From NCBI RefSeq assembly GCF_026745355.1, contig NW_026611040.1, positions 449,386 to 513,385 on the forward strand: a stretch of DNA of 64,000 nucleotides, read 5' to 3'. The notes beneath the pieces were generated by a model. The model ran no database searches, was not told the origin of the DNA, and was given only the letters and a program-made list of their open reading frames with translations. The first letter of the stretch is position 1; every line of letters begins with the position of its first letter. A program made the position numbers and the translations under genes. This document shows, piece after piece, positions 56,121 to 64,000 of this stretch. Source of the DNA: Beta vulgaris subsp. vulgaris. Its lineage: Eukaryota; Streptophyta; Magnoliopsida; Caryophyllales; Amaranthaceae.

Positions 56121-56370
56121 CTCTCATTTTTAGAATTTTTCAAAATGAAAAAAAAACGAAAAGCTCGTTTTATTCAAAAACCAAATTATGACATCCCTTT
56201 TTCTTCATCTTCACACCTCAAAAAAGAAATATACATTAGCTAGTGATTGTGAGACCCCAATTGTTATCTGGAGGGGACACCCTACTGCATATACATTGTA
56301 TATTATTTCAAATGATTTAGACAGTAAAATTCCAAATAAAAAGTGCCATGTGTCATATATGATTTCTACT

Positions 56371-56632
56371 TTAATATTCCTTCTGTTTTTTTTTTTTATC
56401 ATTCTCACTTTCATGTGCGCGTCCCAATATACCTATTTGAACTTAAATAGCTTTCATTATATATTAATAAAAATTATGACTATTGAATATTAATAATGTA
56501 CTAATCGAGACGAATCAAACAAGACCCTAGATGACTATATTTTTTCTTATAAATTGAAAAAAATTGAGAATATTCTCTCTAAGTATGAATAGTGCTAAGA
56601 TTCCAAGTGAGAAAGATAAAAAATATTATAAT
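56371..56632. mobile_element. MITE remnant of the AACAAGACCCCAC family
   Basis: Left part ATATTCCTTCTGTTTTTTTT resembles a Stowaway-type end. The core GAGACGAATCAAACAAGACC and TGACTATATTTTTTCTTATA matches the nested copy at 53165-53393. Confidence 0.6.
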
Positions 56633-56733
56633 AAATAGATTGTCTATTGAAATATGTTGGAGATAAGAATGCAAATTACAAAGAAGACGTTGGAAAGACA
56701 ATTGCATTCTCATTCAATTAAACTAGGAACAAA

Positions 56734-56858
56734 CCAAGGATGTCTTGACCTAGTGGTTAAGATTGAGGTGCTGTGAATAATAGGTCACAGTTTCGAATCC
56801 CCCTTCCCCTTTTTTGTACTTTGTACCGCCTTCGTGGCTCATATGGATAAAAAAAGAA
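56734..56858 (+). mobile_element. tRNA-derived SINE (125 bp) with 18-bp target duplication
   Basis: Pol III A-box-like TGACCTAGTGG at 56746-56756 and B-box-like AGTTTCGAATCC at 56789-56800 have tRNA-like spacing. The 3' part CCGCCTTCGTGGCTCATATG ends in an A-rich tail. AATTAAAC(T/C)AGGAACAAA flanks it at 56716-56733 and 56859-56876 (one mismatch). The layout is that of plant Au-like SINEs. It is not a functional tRNA, because no cloverleaf can be drawn from the surrounding sequence. Confidence 0.85.
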
Positions 56859-57151
56859 AATTAAACCAGGAACAAAACATGCCTTTTATTGGCTACAAAG
56901 AAACTGAGAAAGCAAAATAATATAAAATCTGGCATTCACTACCTACTTACGCAGGGTAGTTGTTGATATTGCCCATAATTGTACCCACTACTACTACCAA
57001 AAAAAAAAAATTAAACTAGGAACAAAACATGCCTTTTATTGGCTACAAAGAAACTGAGAAAGCAAAATAATATAAAATCTAGCATTCACTACCTACTCAC
57101 GCAGGGTAGTTGTTGATATTGCCCATAATTGTACCCACTACTACTACCAAA
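56859..57151 (+). repeat. Tandem duplication of a 143-bp unit separated by an A run
   Basis: Unit 1 at 56859-57001 and unit 2 at 57009-57151 differ at about three bases. A run of A (56999-57010) sits between them, and unit 2 starts with a third copy of the SINE target sequence. Possible origins are a simple local duplication or a retroposition that carried SINE flanking sequence. Confidence 0.88.
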
Positions 57152-57227
57152 CTTACTAATTTGACTAAAAATACCAATCAACGGCTAAAATCAAGGAAAC
57201 TAAATAGCTAAACACTTTGAAGCTCTA

Positions 57228-57630
57228 ACTTTAACACATCCCTTTACTTCAATGTCTAATAAATATAAATAATCAAGCATATTTGTTCATCTGTGATGCA
57301 CTTCTCATCATATACAAATGTTGTTGTTGCACATTATCACAACCTCAAATCTTTAAAATTTGGAGCACTTCTCTCCAAGCTGCATTTTTTACTCCTAAAA
57401 CAAATTTTTTCTATGGGCACTTGTGCCACAGTCTCTTGCTTCTTATTTTGCTCTTCATTTTGGAATCTATAAATCTTTGCCAAATGCCCAAGTTTTGACA
57501 TTTGAAATATTTTGGCTTTCCCTTGTGCCAATAATGTTTATACTCATGACCAATCTTGTAGCAATGATTACATTGCATTTTAGTACATTTCCCTTTTTTT
57601 TCTCCATTTTCTTCCTCCCCCATTGATCTC
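57228..57630 (-). pseudogene. Copia gag zinc-knuckle fragment
   Basis: On the minus strand: CNHCYKIGHEYKHYWHKGKP (first knuckle), then CQNLGHLAKI and RFQNEEQNKKQETVAQVP in another frame (second knuckle with a Cys lost), then KICFRSKKCSLERSAPNF. The left edge TTTAACACATCCCTTTACTTC looks like an LTR end plus polypurine tract on the minus strand. It is therefore an internally deleted Copia fragment related to the small LTR element at 45114. LINE-D abuts it at 57632. Confidence 0.65.
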
Positions 57631-57631
57631 C

Positions 57632-59875
57632 TTTTTTTTTTTTTTTGGTGAAATACGGATTTAAATTAAGTTTAAAGGTCTCTGGCTAAACGCCTTAGTA
57701 CATAATCATCCCACAAGTTCAAAAGATAACTAGGGGGGTGGGGGTAAGCCTAGTTACATTCATATCTAAGACACTTCTTCTTCCTTCCTTAGCCATTGTA
57801 TCCGCGATTGAGTTGAGCGTTCTTGGGCACGATTGGACCTTCATCCCTTGGAAATACTGGCTTTGATCCCTGCATAGCATAATAGATTGGTCATTTTGTG
57901 TTGTGCAAGTACTGGGATTGTTAATTTGTTGCGCCGCTATTTTGCAGTCCGTAGCAATCTCTAAATGCGTCATTCCCTTTGATTGCGCTGTGGTTAGGGC
58001 CCAGTAGATGCCGAGAATCTCCGCGTGTATTGCGCTGTTTGCATACAGCTTTCTTTGAAACCCGAGAATTCATGTACCTGTACAGTCAAACATAACCCCA
58101 GCCACACACGAAGCAGAAAAAATATTCACGAAGGATGCATCAACGTTTATGGTTATCCACGGGTTTGGGGCTATCTTTGGGTAGTTTAGTGTCGGTTTTA
58201 GAGAGGCCAGAAGGTTAGGGATGGCTTTGTAGTGTGCCTTAGCCTTTTGACGGGCTATATCGATAGTAATATTTGGGGGTGGCAATGGTTTGTTTTCGAA
58301 AACGAGTTGGTTCCGCTGGATCCATAATTCCCAGCAGATAAAGGGGAACAAGTAATTCATGGGAATGTCACCAAACAATGTAGGGTCCTGTAGGTAATTT
58401 CTAAGCCAATCTTCAATGTTAGTTTGATTTGGAATTGTGTGATCCAACCTCTCCCATACCTCTCGGGCGATATCACATTCTATAAGTACATGGTTAGTAG
58501 ACTCCTCACTGGTGAGACAACTCGGACAGAGGGCAGATGGGATGATATTACGGTGGTGAAGAAGCTTGTTGGTGGGGAGACGGTCCCACCAAGCTAGCCA
58601 GAGAAAGATTTTTAATTTGGGGGGCATATTTCCTTTCCATAGCCAATCCAAGTTGACCTTGTTATTTCTATTTTTTGTGATGGCTTGGTAGGCCATGGTT
58701 AGAGAGAATTTGTCGTCCACCACAAATGATGAAAAGGGTCTGTCACTGACTTGTTCGTGGGCTACAAGGATTTTTGTCTCCAAAATTCGAGATAATATGA
58801 AATCCGGGATAGGCATTGAGAGAAGGTGTAATTGCCATTGGTTTGCTTGTCTGAGGTCCCTAAGTTTCATTGAAATTTCATTTTGTTTTAAAGGCCCGCA
58901 AAGCAGGGATCTTATGGAACCTATACCTAACCAGTTGTCATCCCAGAATGAGATGTCTTTCCCGTCTCCTATTTGCCAAACCTTATTTTGTTGTAAAAGG
59001 TCCCAACCTACACCTATGTTTTTCCATGTTTTTGAACCATTATTGAACGTTGTGACTTTGTCGTTTTGAATATATTTAGACCTAATACAGTCTTGTGCAA
59101 GATTTGGTGGTCCCTGGCTCATTTTCCACCCGAGACGGGCCATGTAAATGATGCTAAGGTCCTTATGAGTGCGAATACCCAGACCTCCTAGATCCTTGGG
59201 TAGAAAGGTGGCTGTTTTCCCTACGAGGTGAATTTTTTTCTTTGCGTCTTTTTCACCCCATAGGAAATCATTGCAAATCCTATCCAACTCGTCAATAGTA
59301 GTGACAGGGAGGGTTTGGTTCTGGAGATAGTAGGCGGGGATGGAGTTAAGTGTAGAGTTGATTAGAACTAATTTACCCGCCCGGGAGAGGTAGTTTGTTT
59401 TCCATGAAGCAAGTTTTTTCCTAACCTTGTCAACAATAAATTGAACCTCTCGCCTTTTAGGTCTTTTATGGGAGAGGGGAACTCCAAGGTACGTTCCTAG
59501 ATCCGGCGACTCCGTAACTCCTATGGTCTCCTGAAAAAGTTGTCTATGGTCGTTGTTGGTGTTAGGCGAGAAAAACAAGCGGCTTTTGTGTTCATTTATT
59601 TTTTGACCTGACTCTGCACAGAAGGCTGCAAGGGTTTCTCTTACAGAGAAAGCTGTGTTTTCATCAACCTTTCCAAATAGGAGAAGGTCATCTGCAAACA
59701 GCAAGTGAGAAATAGGAACTTTCCTCCTACCTACCCAGAAAGGTGTCCAATTTTTATTGTGTGTCTGAATGTTTATTTTTTGTGTTAAGTGTTCGAGGCA
59801 GATGTTGAACAGATAGGGAGATAGAGGGTCTCCTTGTCTTAAGCCCCTGGAGTGTTTATAATGCATTAAGAGCAT
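57632..59875 (-). mobile_element. LINE-D: 5'-truncated L1-type LINE with poly-A
   Basis: The minus strand runs from about 59875 (truncated within the RT) to a run of A (plus-strand T run 57632-57646). A CATTGA word is present near both edges (left at 57621, right at 59873), a possible short target duplication. It holds the best-preserved transposon coding region of the window. Confidence 0.85.
57719..59875 (-). pseudogene. LINE-D ORF2 C-terminal part: RT, zf-RVT and RNase H (one in-frame TGA)
   Basis: Open for about 601 codons (59875-58073), then a single TGA (58070-58072). It continues in the same frame for 116 codons to 57719. [22 protein letters not shown], active site LLFADDLLLFGK and YLGVPLSHKRPKRREVQFIV. 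The thumb/linker has LASWKTNYLSRAGKLVLINS. zf-RVT: KLKIFLWLAWWDRLPTNKLL and CPSCLTSEESTNHVLIECDI. RNase H: PWITINVDASFVN, then after the stop HAEILGIYWALTTAQSKGMT, LEIATDCKIAAQQI and NSIADTMAKEGR. The TGA stands where Trp or a similar residue is expected. The truncated 5' end means it cannot be active. Confidence 0.9.
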
Positions 59876-59965
59876 TGACCAACTCTGACTATGTTATTAT
59901 GGATAGGTCCTTAGAATGTGCAAGTGAGGAAATTATATACTCATATTTTCCGGAAATACTTACTA

Positions 59966-60307
59966 CTCCCCTCCCAAAATATAGTTCTCATTTTCCATTT
60001 TTCATGGTAATTTATGCAAGTAGAATCTAAGAGGGATAGTTAAGATTTTTTGTTTATTTAAATAAATGTTGTATGGGAAAAGATGATTTTAGGAGAAGGA
60101 GTGGAAAAGAATTGGTGAAAGAACATTAATTGTAACTTTTTGGTTGAATAAACAAAGGAAAAAACAAAATTCAAGAAACAAATAAATGATGGGACACGAT
60201 TTTTCTTGACAAATTACGGGAAAATGTGGAACTAAATATGAAAATGGGAACTATATTTTGGGACACTCAAAAAGGAAAATGGGAACTATATTTTGGAACG
60301 GGGGGAG
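59966..60307. mobile_element. Stowaway-like MITE (342 bp) with duplicated right end
   Basis: CTCCCCTCCCAAAATATAGT at the left and the near-inverse ACTATATTTTGGAACGGGGG at the right, with TA on both sides (59964-59965 and 60308-60309). The last 30 bases are present twice in tandem (GAAAATGGGAACTATATTTT at about 60239 and again at 60274). Confidence 0.85.
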
Positions 60308-60763
60308 TACAATTTTATCAACTACTGTCACATTGGAAAATATTTCAGCGAGCAATACTAATTTGATTAACAATATTCATAAGCTTACTCACATATTCTT
60401 TAATGGTTTCGCTCTTTCTCAATTTTTGCATATAAAATTCTTTATTAATGAAAGTTGGTGATAATGTGCATCAATAAAATTGTGTTAATGATGAGATCAG
60501 ATGTCCATCACAATATTGAAGAATATTGAAGAGACTTGCTTCGAAAATATCTCAATAAAAATATGAAGCAAGGAAGTGTATTGGAATATTGCTTCAAATT
60601 AGTGGTTGATTAGTTACTATTGTTTAAGAGCATGTGTTAGTTGCTTAAGATTCTTGATGTTAGTGTACTTAGTGAGGCAATATGGCTACCTACTAAATAT
60701 GATCTATTATGGGATTATTTTTCCTATTTTATAGTAAGTGGTTGGTTTGCCTAGTTATATAAC
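60308..60763. other. Intergenic sequence, nothing recognised
   Basis: AT-rich sequence with a short direct repeat (ATATTGAAGA at 60512-60532). No gene. Confidence 0.45.
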
Positions 60764-61320
60764 TAGGGGTGAAAGTTATTCGAATAAAATCCAAAATCCA
60801 ATCCAATCCAATCCGAATTAGTAATTCAGATCGGATTCGAAATGTGTTTGGATTGGATTCGGATTAAAAAAATTTGAAATTTTGGATTTTCGGATCGGAT
60901 TGGATTGAGGGTAATTGGATCCAAAATTCCAATATAACCAAATAGTAATATGCCTTGTATTATGCATCTTGATTGGGCTTAAGTGCTTAACTATTTTTTT
61001 TCTAAAAAGAAGCATAGTCCATAGCCTAGTAGGGGTAGCACTTCCACCCTTCTCCTAGAACCCTAACAACACTTAATTCCTCATTTCCTAAATCTACTAG
61101 GCTGTCGTTGTGCTTGAATTATTTCATCGAGAAACTAGAGTTTTAAAAAAATCGGATTTTCGGATCGGATCCAATTTAAAGTATGAAAATTCAGATTGGA
61201 TTGGATTGGATTCAAACTCTAATTGGTTTGGATTCGGATTGGAAAATTAAAATCCAAATTTTATTCGGATCGAATTGAATTAGGCCCTAATCCAAATTGT
61301 ACACCGAACTTTCACCCCTA
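60764..61320. mobile_element. hAT-like MITE (557 bp) with perfect 8-bp target duplication
   Basis: Terminal inverted repeats TAGGGGTGAAAGTT and AACTTTCACCCCTA, flanked by TATATAAC at 60756-60763 and 61321-61328. Eight-base duplications and (C/T)AGGGGTG ends are hAT hallmarks. Inside, both arms are full of TCCAA/ATCGGATT words (AATCCAATCCAATCC on the left, GATTGGATTGGATTC on the right), which are likely subterminal binding repeats. Confidence 0.92.
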
Positions 61321-61589
61321 TATATAACACCTTCTTATGTACGTTATAAATGGAATGAATATTAGTTGAATTATGCAAGGGCATACAAAACCCTTTTTTA
61401 TTTTCTTTTTCTTTTTCTTTTTCTTTTTGTTTAGCTACCCGTGAGAACTGATGTCAATCAATACACTCTGCACTATAAATTATAACATTCCCACGCAATT
61501 CCCTCATTAATGATTTATCACCCCAGAAATTAAGCATCACTACTAGTTTCATCACCAACTTCTAAGTGAAACATACTTGAGCTAAAATA
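61321..61589 (+). promoter_or_regulatory. Putative promoter/5' leader of the acyl-activating-enzyme gene
   Basis: A (TTTTTC)n run at about 61399-61428 is followed by CACTATAAATTATAAC (TATA-like, about 61470) and a 100-base AC-rich leader before the ATG at 61590. Inferred from position and sequence only. Confidence 0.4.
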
Positions 61590-61776
61590 ATGAAAAAGTG
61601 GGAGGCAAATTATACACCTCTAACTCCAATCACATTCTTACAAAGAGCTGCTATGTCTTATGCTGACCGTAACTCCATCATATAGGTGAGCTCGGTTCAC
61701 CTGGCGGCAGACCTACGACCGGTGCCGACGCCTCGCTTCTTCCCTCCGCTCCCTTGGCGTAGCCAAAAATGACGTG
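61590..61776 (+). pseudogene. Acyl-activating enzyme (AMP-binding acyl-CoA synthetase) exon 1, frame-disrupted
   Basis: ATG 61590 gives MKKWEANYTPLTPITFLQRA and AMSYADRNSII, then (shifted) RFTWRQTYDRCRRLASSLRS and LGVAKNDV. This is the conserved first exon of plant acyl-activating enzymes, which make acyl-CoAs from carboxylic acids (clade unknown). It ends at a GTGAGT splice donor (61777). The frame is lost between II and RFTW: the two halves are joined by a segment (61681-61694) that needs two extra bases, so either two one-base deletions or real decay. Copia-D starts 191 bp into the intron, and the rest of the gene would lie beyond the window. Confidence 0.78.
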
Positions 61777-61967
61777 GTGAGTTTTGCATATTTCACTTAC
61801 CAAAATAATGAACTAACACTAAATTTCTGCAATATAAGAGTTCTTCCACTTTATAATAATTGCAACTTGCCCAATGACACATTTTTCTAAGAAATTTGAG
61901 TGAAAAAGAGAGAGATAAAGATAGACAAAAAAATGGGAGTGCCATGTGATGTTAGATGTGTGATCAA

Positions 61968-62741
61968 TGAGAGAACCGGATATCCACTCCAAGGCACGGA
62001 AATTACGCTTTCCTATTAGTTTAATTTCGCCCCTCTAGGATCACCGGGTTAACACGAAATAACTAATGAGATACAATGGAGAGAAACAATCCACTTAGAT
62101 GATCTTCTAAGTGAATCAACAAGAACTTGTGTTTTTGTGTTTGTGAAGAACACTCAAGAGAAGATTGCAAGGTTTCTCTTAAGCAAAGCAAGAGGTATTT
62201 TAGAGTATAGAAAATCTGATTTTTTCTTCTAACCCCTCACTCATAGGAATCCCAAGGTTTATATAGGAAGAATAAACCTTTCATTGACTAGGGAGGTTAA
62301 TCACATAACCCCCATCTTAATCACATTGACTAGAGAGGTTAATCACATAACCCCCATCTTAATCACTCATCAAAGGTCTTTAATCTACTGATTAAAGGAC
62401 CTTAAAAGTCATTAAAATGATCAACAAAGAGCATCACAACGGATATAAAACCGTCGAGGCAACTTTTCGCATTCCAAGGCAGAAGACACGTCGCGACTCG
62501 CGAAAAAGCCGCGAGTCGCGAAGGCGCTGGTCGCGACCCGCGAGCCTGTCGCGACTCGCGACGGGCCACTGGTCGCGACTCGCGACGGTTGTCGCGACTC
62601 GCGGCCAGTCTTCTGTCTCCCTTGGTTTATCAATGCGTTTTGCCACTTGATGCACTCTAGCCTTTTGCATACTAGACCTCCTCCTCTTCTAGTACATACC
62701 CTTATGAGTTTCAAACCCATTACCCTATAAATGTTCCAACA
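61968..62741 (-). mobile_element. Copia-D 3' LTR (774 bp)
   Basis: On the minus strand the LTR begins TGTTGGAACATTTATAGGG right after polypurine GGGAGGAGGAT (plus 62742-62752) and ends GGATATCCGGTTCTCTCA. The internal coding region (RNase H, RT) lies to its right. It contains the CG-rich array at 62490-62605 and a short direct repeat (TTGACTAGGGAGGTTAATCA, 62283 and 62327). It appears inserted in the first intron of the acyl-activating-enzyme gene. Confidence 0.8.
62490..62605. repeat. CG-rich TCGCGACTCGCGA palindromic repeat cluster in the Copia-D LTR
   Basis: Six or so copies of GTCGCGACTCGCGA and its inverse within 116 bases, in an otherwise AT-rich region. Each unit holds two TCGCGA palindromes, and inverted copies could pair. 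Its role is unknown: an LTR regulatory element, or captured sequence. Confidence 0.88.
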
Positions 62742-63250
62742 ATCCTCCTCCCATTTATAGGGTAATGTTGAAAAGTTTTTCAACTTGCTATAAATCGCAA
62801 ACACACATGTTCATGCATCATGGAAATATCTAACGATTGAATTTCCATTTAGTAAAAGTAATCTTTACAATAATTTAGATCATAATGATAGACAAAGCTT
62901 TGAATCATATAACCATTACAAATTATTGAAGTTACTAATACACACAAACATAAACTAGGTTCTTAAAACCTCCGACACCTATGAAGCCTTGGTGTCCATA
63001 TCCATTCATAAGCATTCCAAGTCAAGCCTAAGACTTGATGAAGCGGCCAAACTTCTAGCTTACATAGGTAAATCTTTCCGGACATGCTCCTACAATTGAG
63101 CACCTTATCAAAGATTTATTAAGAATAAAATTCAACCTCTTTATCATTGTAGCAACAAGCACTAACCTCGGGATGTATTAAACAAGTGCTCCCAACCTCT
63201 TAGAGAAGTACTATCCTCCTTGAATTTGAGATCTAACGTTGTATTAGACA
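62742..63250 (-). other. Copia-D 3' untranslated internal region
   Basis: Non-coding sequence between RNase H and the LTR, starting at the polypurine tract. No gene. Confidence 0.6.
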
Positions 63251-64000
63251 TCAAATAGAGTTTTCCTTCACCATAGGTTGATCAATAGGCTTAAGACCCA
63301 TCCCTTTGTTCATTTTGTTCACTAGTTCCCTTGACAACGGTTTTGTAAACGTATCCGCCAAGTTCAAACTAGACCGAACAAAATTAATAGTTATACAACT
63401 ATTCCTTATCATTTCCCGCACATAGCTATGTCTAACTCCAATGTGCCTTGACTTGCCATTGTAGACTTCACTATATGCTTTAGCTATGGTTGATGCACTA
63501 TCACAATGGATAGCAAGAGGTGACATTGTTTCACCCATAAGTCCACCTCACTCAACACATTCCTTAGCCATTCCGCTTCTTGGCAACAAGAAGCCAAAGC
63601 AATGAATTCCGATGCCATAGTGGAATCCGTTATACATGTTTGCTTCTTGGAAGCCCATGAAATGGCACCTCCTCCAAGAAGAAACACCCAACCACTAGTG
63701 GATGAATAATCTTCCTTATTCGAAATCCAACTAGCATCCGAGTAACCTTCTAAGATAGAAGGTTCTCTATTGTATGTTATGACATAATCCAAGGTCTTAT
63801 TCAAGTACCTTAACACTCTTCTCAATGCTTGCCAATGCAACATACTAGGATTACTAGTATACCTACTGAGCTTGCCAATAGCAAAGGCTATATCCGGCCG
63901 AGTGCTAGTCATAGCATACATCAAGCTTCCAATTAAGCTTGCATACTCCAATTGTGAAATTGGAGTACCACTACTCGGAACCAAGTGAATACTAGGATCC
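63251..64000 (-). pseudogene. Copia-D RT end and RNase H (runs off the window)
   Basis: From the right edge: PISQLEYASLIGSLMYAMTS, TRPDIAFAIGKLSRYTSNPS, HWQALRRVLRYLNKTLDYVI (end of RT). RNase H: YSDASWISNKEDYSSTSGWV, FLLGGGAISWASKKQTCITD, MASEFIALASCCQEAEWLRN. After a one-base shift near 63535 it continues with PLAIHCDSASTIAKAYSEVY, GKSRHIGVRHSYVREMI and ADTFTKPLSRELV. It ends QPMVKENSI at 63251. The Glu of the usual EAEY is replaced by MASEF, a known variant in Copia. Confidence 0.88.

Noticed and set aside
56740..56805. Possible tRNA gene
   Set aside because: A- and B-box-like motifs are present, but there is no cloverleaf, and an A-rich tail plus target duplication show a SINE.

Overview
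This is a nuclear window from a flowering plant, most likely a eudicot. It is AT-rich and looks like a transposon graveyard. The evidence is plant-type Copia and Athila-like Gypsy elements, L1-type LINEs, a tRNA-derived SINE, CACTA-like DNA transposons and MITEs, with only two host-gene remnants. No bacterial, organellar or viral genes, rRNA or CRISPR arrays were seen. All coordinates and repeat comparisons were read by eye. Identities are described in words because no alignment was run.

Layout. 1-6354: a decayed minus-strand Copia gag split by a 4.0-kb CACTA-like element (El-1, 1283-5325). El-1 carries a Ulp1/C48-protease-like remnant that is itself split by a second CACTA-like element (El-2, 2732-4218). 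6355-33667: the two ends match as termini of one El-2-family element, so this whole 27-kb block may be a single CACTA element filled with later insertions. These are LINE-A (with a solo LTR and El-3 inside), LINE-B, Copia-A (minus), an Athila-like Gypsy (plus) joined to Copia-A, and a second copy of a 4.2-4.5-kb segment (13403-17876 repeated at 28481-32680). 34288-39644: a LINE 3' fragment apparently split by a complete minus-strand Copia-B with short LTRs. 40312-41881: a berberine-bridge-enzyme-like (FAD-linked oxidase) host gene with two frameshifts and one stop, with MITEs upstream. 43581-46785: a third large CACTA-like element (El-4) whose left end is tandemly duplicated and which holds a small non-autonomous LTR element. 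48324-49115: a short retroposed element with an 18-bp target duplication. 49166-56120: plus-strand Copia-C, which contains a Tourist/Harbinger-like element and a Mutator-like MITE. 56734-57630: a SINE, a local duplication and a Copia gag remnant. 57632-59875: a 5'-truncated but otherwise well-kept LINE-D (minus). 59966-61320: Stowaway-like and hAT-like MITEs. 61590-61776: the first exon of an acyl-activating-enzyme (AMP-binding) gene, followed after 190 bp by the LTR of minus-strand Copia-D, which runs out of the window.

Interpretation. There is no operon-like or cooperating gene set. The main value of the window is its layered insertion record. Several insertions can be proved from the sequence alone, because removing the element plus one target-site copy restores a reading frame: El-2 in the Ulp1-like gene, El-3 in LINE-A ORF2, and the Tourist-like element in Copia-C. 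The two host genes and several transposon ORFs are broken by isolated one-base deletions, some in homopolymers. These could be real decay or assembly error.
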